A DNA stretch of 6,018 nucleotides from assembly GCA_003454065.1 (NCBI GenBank), contig DMKZ01000063.1, positions 1 through 6,018 of the forward strand, in the 5' to 3' direction. The translations under genes and the position numbers were made by a program. Under the pieces are notes generated by a model. The model was not told the DNA's origin. It saw only the letters and a list, made by a program, of their open reading frames with translations, and did no database searches. Source of the stretch: Spirochaetaceae bacterium. GTDB lineage: Bacteria; Spirochaetota; Spirochaetia; Sphaerochaetales; Sphaerochaetaceae. This document shows, piece by piece, positions 1-5,300 of this stretch (positions are counted from its first letter, which is position 1; the number at the start of each line of letters is the position of its first letter).

Positions 1-554
1 AACCCGTTGAAATTGAATATCTTGAACTTATCGATTCCATTCCCGACGTTCTGGGAAACGTAAAAGACCTCGTTCTCCTTCTCTCCGGCTTTCCTTGTCG
101 CCGCATTGACGTTATCCGCTAGCGCGCGTCTTCCATAAAGAAGATCGAATCGTCCGACATTCATGGCATTGTAGCCTATTTTGCGAGCCAAATCGACCAT
201 GGCCGCGCCGTTCTTCATCTCCGTCGATGCGTTTCCGGATGCGAACCTAGTCCCGTAAGTGAAGTTTCCTGTATCTACGACAATCGTATTTTCGTTGAAC
301 TTCCTAACCGCCTGGACAAGCCCCGACAGCGTGGATACGCTAATGACATCATCTCTGATGCCTTCGCGATTCACATCGCCGGCGACATCGCCCGTGCAGA
401 TTATATACACATCGAAGTTCCTCGCATCCATCGGCGTCGCAAGCTCGCCGGAAACAGCATATTGCCGAACCTTCACATAGTTGCTGCTGGAACAAGACGC
501 AAGTGCGACGAATGCGAATGCGCAAGCAATCGCAACAAAAAGATTCCTCTTCAT
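1..554 (-). CDS. Lipoprotein related to 5'-nucleotidase metallophosphatase domain, metal site degenerate (3'-truncated by window)
   Basis: The gene starts with ATG at 554 and stays open to position 1, giving 184 visible residues with the C-terminus outside the window. A GAGGGG Shine-Dalgarno (560-565) lies 5 nt before the ATG. Residues 1-20 form a lipoprotein signal peptide (KR, then a hydrophobic Ala/Phe/Val core) ending in the lipobox L18-A19-S20-C21, so a lipid-anchored, exported protein is expected. Residues 48-184 follow the order of the UshA/YfkN-type 5'-nucleotidase N-terminal domain: strand plus TGDVAG (54-59, where the family has a TNDxHG-like motif), VVDTGNFTYG (92-101; family LDxGDxxxG), IGYNAMNVGRFDLLYG (126-141; family LGYDAxxxGNHEFDYG), then FYVSQNV and KFKIFNFNG (family FPVLSANV and KIxxVNG). 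The metal ligands are mostly replaced: His to Ala58, Asp to Asn97, and Asn-His to Arg135-Phe136; only Asp56 remains. The fold assignment is fairly secure. Loss of hydrolase activity is inferred, and a binding or structural role is possible. The gene lies 13 bp after the coiled-coil gene and is probably co-transcribed with it. Confidence 0.75.
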   Translation of the reverse strand, partial: MKRNLFVAIACAFAFVALASCSSSNYVKVRQYAVSGELATPMDARNFDVYIICTGDVAGDVNREGIRDDVISVSTLSGLVQAVRKFNENTIVVDTGNFTYGTRFASGNASTEMKNGAAMVDLARKIGYNAMNVGRFDLLYGRRALADNVNAATRKAGEKENEVFYVSQNVGNGIDKFKIFNFNG

Positions 555-567
555 GACTACCCCTCAA
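555..567 (-). promoter_or_regulatory. Ribosome binding site of the lipoprotein gene
   Basis: The 13-bp gap between the coiled-coil gene's TGA and the lipoprotein ATG contains most of a GAGGGG Shine-Dalgarno (560-565), 5 nt from the ATG. This fixes 554 as the start and supports co-transcription of the two genes. There is no room for a promoter or terminator. Confidence 0.75.
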
Positions 568-888
568 TCAAATTAAATCGGTATCTGAAACCGGTGCGGA
601 AAAATCATTGATCGAATCGAATTCCGATGCGACCTGAGCGCCAATGATATCCTCGACGGCAGTCTCGGCGGCCAAAGCGATGTTTTCCTTCTCCTTCTCC
701 TCATCGAGATGGAATACCTTTGAATAGCGTTCCAATCCTTCGTTGGAGGATTTCAAGACCTTGTTCTGCGCAAGAAGCGCATCTCTCTCACGGCGAAGCC
801 TATCAAGAAAACCGACAATGATCTTCAGCCGCTGATTCGCTATTTCGGCATCCGACAGCAACGTCACCTGTTCGTTCTTTATAATCAT
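568..888 (-). CDS. Small coiled-coil protein of unknown function downstream of rplT
   Basis: This is a 106-residue protein with no signal peptide, no membrane segment and no cysteine, so it is probably cytoplasmic. Residues about 15-55 are predicted by eye to form an amphipathic helix or coiled coil, with hydrophobic residues at heptad-like spacing (L21, I24, L28, L31, L38, L45, L52) among Arg, Lys, Glu and Gln. A Lys/Glu stretch (62-69, DEEKEKEN) and an Ala-rich acidic helix (70-90) follow, then a polar tail ending SDTDLI. The start is well supported: AGGAGG (894-899) sits 5 nt before the ATG. The gene begins 27 bp after the rplT stop with no terminator between them, so it should share the ribosomal-operon transcript. 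I do not recognise a family. Its size and coiled coil recall the ZapB class of division-associated proteins, but that is only a resemblance of form. It looks like a real gene because of its RBS, position and codon use. Confidence 0.8.
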   Translation of the reverse strand: MIIKNEQVTLLSDAEIANQRLKIIVGFLDRLRRERDALLAQNKVLKSSNEGLERYSKVFHLDEEKEKENIALAAETAVEDIIGAQVASEFDSINDFSAPVSDTDLI

Positions 889-893
889 CGCAT

Positions 894-899
894 CCTCCT
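894..899 (-). promoter_or_regulatory. Ribosome binding site of the coiled-coil gene
   Basis: A perfect AGGAGG is followed by ATGCG and then the ATG at 888. The first ATG after the Shine-Dalgarno (893-891) is out of frame and hits a stop after two codons, so the ATG at 888 is the start. Confidence 0.75.
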
Positions 900-915
900 A
901 AATCGCCGAATGATG

Positions 916-1266
916 TCAAAAAGCCTCTTTCGCCTTTTTAACCAATGAAGCGAAGCTCTCCTTGTCTTCGACAGCCATATCGGAAATGGCCTTTCTGTTC
1001 AGCTCTATGGTCAAAACCTTCAAGGCGTGCATGAACTGGGAATAATTCAAACCGTATTCGTGAACCGCCGCACTTATCCTGGCTATCCAAAGCTTGCGGA
1101 AGTCCCTCTTTTTCGCCTTTCTATCCCTGTAGGCATACACCCCAGCCTTCATAACCGCATTCCTAGCGATGCGATTATTCGTGGAACGCCTGCCCCAATA
1201 GCCTTTGGCCTGTTTCAGGACTTTCTTTCTTCTATCTTTCCTTTTCGTACCGTCAACTGCCCTCAT
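916..1266 (-). CDS. rplT: 50S ribosomal protein L20
   Basis: L20 binds 23S rRNA early and is needed for assembly of the large subunit. In many bacteria it also represses its own operon by binding mRNA. The 116-residue product has the usual family length. It has a basic, extended N-terminus (RKDRRKKVLKQAKGYWGRR, residues 9-27), then KAGVYAYRDRKAKKRDF (40-56). The L20 signature spans residues 53-69, with LWIARIS (59-65) at its core. The C-terminal globular domain ends KKAKEAF. The start MRAVDGTKRK resembles spirochaetal L20 rather than the MPRVKRG-type start of proteobacteria and Bacillus; this comparison is from memory. GGAGG (1276-1280) precedes the ATG by 9 nt. The gene follows rpmI by 18 bp. 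Confidence 0.97.
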   Translation of the reverse strand: MRAVDGTKRKDRRKKVLKQAKGYWGRRSTNNRIARNAVMKAGVYAYRDRKAKKRDFRKLWIARISAAVHEYGLNYSQFMHALKVLTIELNRKAISDMAVEDKESFASLVKKAKEAF

Positions 1267-1275
1267 ATCCTCACT

Positions 1276-1280
1276 CCTCC
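1276..1280 (-). promoter_or_regulatory. Ribosome binding site of rplT
   Basis: GGAGG lies 9 nt before the rplT ATG, in the 18-bp gap after the rpmI TAG. Its closeness to the rpmI stop would allow translational coupling of L35 and L20. Confidence 0.7.
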
Positions 1281-1284
1281 ATCA

Positions 1285-1485
1285 CTAAAACGCATACGGC
1301 ATCATGGTTTTCGCATTTTCAACGAACTTGCCCTTCATCTCGCCCTTCTTGCGGAGATTTCTCTTGCGCTTCGTCGATTTTTTCGTCAGGATATGTCTCA
1401 ATCCCTGCTTCTTGAAACTGACCTTGCCGCTAGCCGATACGCGATATCTTTTGCTAGCAGCCTTTCTTGTTTTCATCTTAGGCAT
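1285..1485 (-). CDS. rpmI: 50S ribosomal protein L35
   Basis: L35 is a small basic protein of the large ribosomal subunit. The start chosen is the ATG at 1485, giving [16 protein letters not shown], the typical L35 N-terminus, and 66 residues, which is the normal family length. The reading frame extends further upstream to an alternative start at 1518, but the extra eleven residues match nothing in the family, and AGGAGG (1495-1500) sits 9 nt before the chosen ATG. The L35 signature ([12 protein letters not shown], residues 4-15) is present. So are the central [18 protein letters not shown] block (30-47) and the MPYAF C-terminus, equivalent to the usual LPYA. It lies between infC (74-bp gap) and rplT (18-bp gap), the standard IF3-L35-L20 order. 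Confidence 0.96.
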   Translation of the reverse strand: MPKMKTRKAASKRYRVSASGKVSFKKQGLRHILTKKSTKRKRNLRKKGEMKGKFVENAKTMMPYAF

Positions 1486-1494
1486 TCTTCCTAT

Positions 1495-1500
1495 CCTCCT
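1495..1500 (-). promoter_or_regulatory. Ribosome binding site of rpmI (decides the start)
   Basis: AGGAGG is placed 9 nt before the ATG at 1485. It lies downstream of the alternative start at 1518 and would be internal to that longer frame, so it supports the shorter, family-length L35. Confidence 0.8.
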
Positions 1501-1508
1501 CATCCCTT

Positions 1509-1527
1509 TAAGGCACAAGAAACCTTA
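1509..1527 (-). promoter_or_regulatory. Small hairpin in the infC-rpmI gap, possible control site
   Basis: On the mRNA strand, TAAGG (1527-1523) can pair with CCTTA (1513-1509) around a 9-nt loop, and one inner U-G pair could be added. It stands 8 bases upstream of the rpmI Shine-Dalgarno, inside the 74-bp gap that separates infC from rpmI. There is no U-tract, so it is not a terminator. In Escherichia coli, L20 represses rpmI-rplT through RNA structure near the rpmI start; a similar role here is only a guess. Confidence 0.25.
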
Positions 1528-1559
1528 TCGGAAATTTTATATGTCGCTATTCTTATGCG

Positions 1560-2177
1560 CTATGATGCGTTATGGCTACTATCCTGGCTTCCCTGGCTTA
1601 CCGCGCTTGCAGGCGAAGGGGAGCTCCCTCCCGAACCGTTGAATCTGGCCTGTTTCGATTTCGGCTGAACGAGAAGCATGCTCATCATCCTGCCTTCCAT
1701 AGTCGCCGCCTGCTCCACCTGATACGGAATCTCTCCTGCGGAAAGCGAAGCGAGAACCTTGTCGAGAACGCCTCGTCCTATATCGAGATGCTGCATCTCC
1801 CTGCCTCTGAAACGAACGGAAACCCTGACCTTGTTGCCTTCGGCAAGAAATTCGGAAATGAAACGGACCTTCGTCTTAAGATCGCCGACATCGACCTTGA
1901 CCTGCATCCTGACTTCCTTTATCTTAACTATGGTCTGATTCTTTTTCGCTTCGCGTTGCTTTCTTTCCAACTCGTAACGATATTTTCCATAATCGAGTAT
2001 CTTGCATACGGGCGGATTCGAATTGGGCGAAATCTCCACAAGATCAAGTCCGGCCTCTTCAGCCATGTTCAACGCTTCGAAAGTCGATACGTTACCGCAC
2101 TTCTCCCCTTTTTCATTAATCAGGAAAACCTGAGGGCATCGTATCTGACGATTCACCCTAATCTCTTTTGCTGCCAA
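1560..2177 (-). CDS. infC: Translation initiation factor IF-3
   Basis: IF-3 binds the 30S subunit, prevents early joining of the 50S and checks the start codon and initiator tRNA. The N-domain covers residues about 6-72 (IRVNRQIRCPQVFLIN, then EEAGLDLVEISP and NPPVCKILDYGKYRYE). The IF-3 signature at 59-72 is complete. A Lys-rich helical linker (about 70-85) leads to the C-domain (84-171), with KIKEVR, VRFRGREM and the final SMLLVQP. The translated start is a TTG at 2177. An in-frame TGA lies two codons upstream, and no ATG occurs near the N-terminus in this frame, so TTG is the best candidate; it has only a weak AGGG (2187-2190) 9 nt upstream. A GTG at codon 8 is a less likely alternative. 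The protein is 205 residues because of a Ser/Gly-rich tail (177-205) beyond the usual C-terminus. It is the first gene after the promoter at 2217-2245. Confidence 0.96.
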   Translation of the reverse strand: MAAKEIRVNRQIRCPQVFLINEKGEKCGNVSTFEALNMAEEAGLDLVEISPNSNPPVCKILDYGKYRYELERKQREAKKNQTIVKIKEVRMQVKVDVGDLKTKVRFISEFLAEGNKVRVSVRFRGREMQHLDIGRGVLDKVLASLSAGEIPYQVEQAATMEGRMMSMLLVQPKSKQARFNGSGGSSPSPASAVSQGSQDSSHNAS

Positions 2178-2216
2178 TCTTCAACACCCTACACATAATC
2201 AATAGCTTACGCACAA

Positions 2217-2245
2217 ATATTATTATAAACGCAAAATAATTGCAA
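2217..2245 (-). promoter_or_regulatory. Predicted sigma70-type promoter of the infC operon
   Basis: On the minus strand, TTGCAA (2245-2240) and TAATAT (2222-2217) are separated by 17 nt. A perfect TATAAT (2227-2222) overlaps but has only a poor -35 (TAGGTT). Transcription would start near 2210, giving a leader of about 33 nt before the infC TTG. The site is in the AT-rich part of the lptD-infC gap, just where a promoter for infC-rpmI-rplT is expected. Confidence 0.55.
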
Positions 2246-2264
2246 ACCTATTTACAATGGCGAG

Positions 2265-2321
2265 CGTCTGCGGGCGATAAATCCATCAATCGCTTCCGAG
2301 CGCCGAACCATACGCCAGACG
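2265..2321 (-). other. Potential stem-loop structure downstream of the lptD stop
   Basis: On the mRNA strand, CGTCTG (2321-2316) can pair with CAGACG (2270-2265). Within that loop, GCGAT (2293-2289) can pair with ATCGC (2278-2274) around a 10-nt loop. The structure begins 4 nt after the lptD TAA. No run of U follows it, so I do not call it an intrinsic terminator. It could protect the 3' end of the lptD mRNA or be chance. Confidence 0.25.
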
Positions 2322-2325
2322 ACGC

Positions 2326-5300
2326 TTACGGCTTGACGGTCTTGTCTATCTTCAGTTCCGGAATGACGCCCCATTTCAAAAGGATGGCGTACTCGGGTTT
2401 CCATTCGTATTCGTTCACATTCAGCTCGAACTTGCCCTTGAACGTGAACTCGAAAATAAAATCGCCCATATCGTGCTCAAGGGCGACATTCAAGCTCTCC
2501 ATCTTGAACTGGCTGGAAGACATATTGGGCGATATGAAATTCAAGCCTCTGAAAATATCCGCCAGGAACGTGCCGAAATTGAATTTTCCGAAGCGTTCGT
2601 CGCCGGTATATGCCATGAAATTGTTGTTAACGCCTTTCAGCCCTATCGTAAGCTTAAGCAACTCCCTGATGTGGAATTCAAGGGAGAAGGAATAGTCGAG
2701 GGAGTTTTGAAAGGCATCATTGAAGTTTATATTAGCCGTAGTCGAAAAACCGAAAACGAGGACGATTCTATTCTTCCACAAAGCGACTGAAAACTCAGGA
2801 ACAGACAATTTGAGAGTGGTTTTAGTCAGCTCCAAGGCATCATAGGCGCCGGAAACCACGAAGGATGCGCTGAAGTATTGCTTTATCGAAGCATTGAATT
2901 GAATGCTTTGAAAATAATCGCGCTGGCTATTGGTCGTCAAACCGACGAATTGGATGCTTTCCGACAAGCTCAACCATGATGAAAAAAGGCTGATGGAGAA
3001 ATTGTTCCCGATCGTGAACGGCTTGAAGAAACCTCCCGGAATGTCCCAATCGTTCTTGTCGTAATCGTATTCGATGGAAATGCTGACTGAAAACGGCGTC
3101 TTCGAATATGACACCGATCCGGTGGTCTTCGTGCTTTTCAGCGCAGAATATTCAGGACCGCTCATGCTGTGCGAGCCTCTCAGCGTCATATTGAGGAACG
3201 AAACGCTCATGGTCGGGGTTAGGACGAACGACTCCATCGGAGGAAGAGACGTATCGACCGATGCCGTGACAAAAGACTTGAACGACATCGAAACGCCGAC
3301 CTTGTGAGCCGAGATGGATTCGCTGCTCCACGAAAACTTCTTCTCTGTTATGTTCTTTTCGGGAGTGTTGTCGTCTTTGGTGGACTTGTATGTGTATAGA
3401 ACCGAACTCATCGAATAATTCACGCTGATATTCGGAAGCGACAGCGGTATGCTCAACGAAGATGTCAGGTTGGAACGCAGCGAAAACTCATGGGTAGTCA
3501 GATTGGATGAGCTTTCCAGGAAGGAATATTGGTAGTTCGGCGTGAGCGTTTCCGTAAATGAAAATATGTTGTTGCCTATTCCTCCCTGCATCGTCACTGT
3601 GCCGCTAAGAGTGTTGGAGGTCTTTCGCGGGCCTAATAGGCTTTCCCTATCCAAGGGCTTGAGGAAAACATTCGAAAACGTATCGGAGAAATTGTATTTC
3701 ATTGAAATGTGCGAGCCGGTGAAAAAGGATTTTCCGGATGCCGACTCATCGGAAACAGCCGCTTTCAACGAATATTTCCGAGAAACCATTCCTTCGGCTG
3801 ATAACTGGTTTTCGCCTTCAGCTTTGCTCTCGTCGGATTCGCGCTCCTGCTCCTGTCCCTTGGAATCCTTTGCGTAATCGGTTTGCTCGGACGCTTTGGC
3901 ATTAAGCTTGTCGAACTCCTCTTGATTGTGGACATATCCCATCCTGTCCGCGAAAGTGTCGGCATAGTCCTCGATCAGCTTGTCCAGATCCTTTTCCATG
4001 CCGTCGTATTCGGACAGCTCGATGACCTTGGCCTCTATGGAGGAGACCTTTTTCACATTCAGCGCCTTGATCCTGTCGCGCATAAGCAAAAGCTCCTGCT
4101 CGCGCTTCTGCGAATCGTCAAGCTCGTCGAAATTCTCGTTTATGCTTCTTTTCACCGATGCCGAGGAAGTATCGCTCCTTGTAAGCGAAAACAATGTGCC
4201 TGATAATCTCATTGAAGCGCTTGGCAGCGTGAATTCGCCTGAGGCATACGAATAATACCCGTCGGATTCGGTCGGGGACGCCCAATATCTCGAATAGTTG
4301 ACATCCGCACTAGCCGAAAGGGATTCTATGGCTTTGAATCCGAAGGATTTCGAATATGAAAGCGAAAGCGAATACTTGCGTTCCGAGACCGATTTCGAAA
4401 CCGTGCTCGGAAAATCAATGCTGCTCAAGAACAAGCTGTCTATCGAGAAAGCCGTCAGCCTGTTCAAATAATCAGACCCAACATTGGGATCGGAATAGAA
4501 TGGCGCCTTCGCGCTTATGTTCAATCCTGCGATATTGCTCATGCTCAAATTGTCAATATCGAAAAAATATCGCAAGTTCCTGTAATCATTGCTGCCTGGA
4601 TTCTCTTTCGCCGGCTGCGGCTTATAGGCGATTCCGGCTTTTCCGGACATATTCAATTTGTCGAAAAACGTATTTTTCGTGTCAATTCCTACAAAAACGC
4701 CCTGATCGGCATAAAAGTCGCAAAAAGCCGCCAAATAGTCCTTGCCGCCCGAAGATGATTTGCTCTCCTCGTCATAGGAATACAGTATTCCCTTCTTGAC
4801 CATTGCGCCATTTGCATCCGATTTCAGAAGGTTTGTGAGGCTGTTCCCCTTTTCGCCGGAATTGCCGATTTGCGGATACGAACCGTAAACCTCATAAGTC
4901 AGATTCACGAATGCGCCCTTAGCCGATGAAAATCCTATCGCAGGATTCAACGTCAAAGGAGTACCTGGCAGAATGAATACGAATGGAAGCGGAAAAGGTA
5001 TTGGGAACGGAACACGTCCTATCTTGAGCATAAGTCCGGACAAAAGAACGTCTCCGTTGTTCTTCATTATTATCTTGTTTGCGCTTATGGCCCAATTCGA
5101 AGCGTGGGGCGAAAACGACGGCAGAAGAGAGCCGGAATCGAAATATATCTCGTTGGTCTTGTTGTCTATTATCAACGAGTCGCCGCTCATGTAATAGGAT
5201 GACTTTATGTTCTGGTTGCTTTTCTCGGTTTTTCCTGTCGCTTCTATTAGCCTGACCTTGTTGTCGTTCAAGTTTATTGAAAGGTGTTCGGCGACGAGGT

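Noticed and set aside
349..567. A 72-codon minus-strand frame overlapping the lipoprotein gene
   Set aside because: It overlaps the lipoprotein frame, which has a signal peptide, lipobox, Shine-Dalgarno and family motifs. The Cys/Arg-rich product is typical of an out-of-frame reading.
1486..1518. Extended N-terminus for L35 starting at 1518
   Set aside because: The extra residues do not match L35, and the strong Shine-Dalgarno lies inside them, before the ATG at 1485.
1027..1668. A 213-codon plus-strand frame opposite rplT, rpmI and the end of infC
   Set aside because: It lies entirely opposite well-recognised ribosomal genes and the end of infC. Its product has no recognisable motif and no good Shine-Dalgarno; it is an antisense shadow of codon usage.
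1572..2198. A 208-codon plus-strand frame opposite infC
   Set aside because: infC on the other strand is certain from its signature and full domain content. The plus-strand product has no family features.
2265..2321. Intrinsic terminator after lptD
   Set aside because: The stems are short with long loops, and no U-tract follows.
3883..4255. Plus-strand frames (3883-4203 and 3980-4255) opposite the charged insertion of LptD
   Set aside because: They overlap each other and the continuous LptD frame and show no start signals or recognisable motifs.
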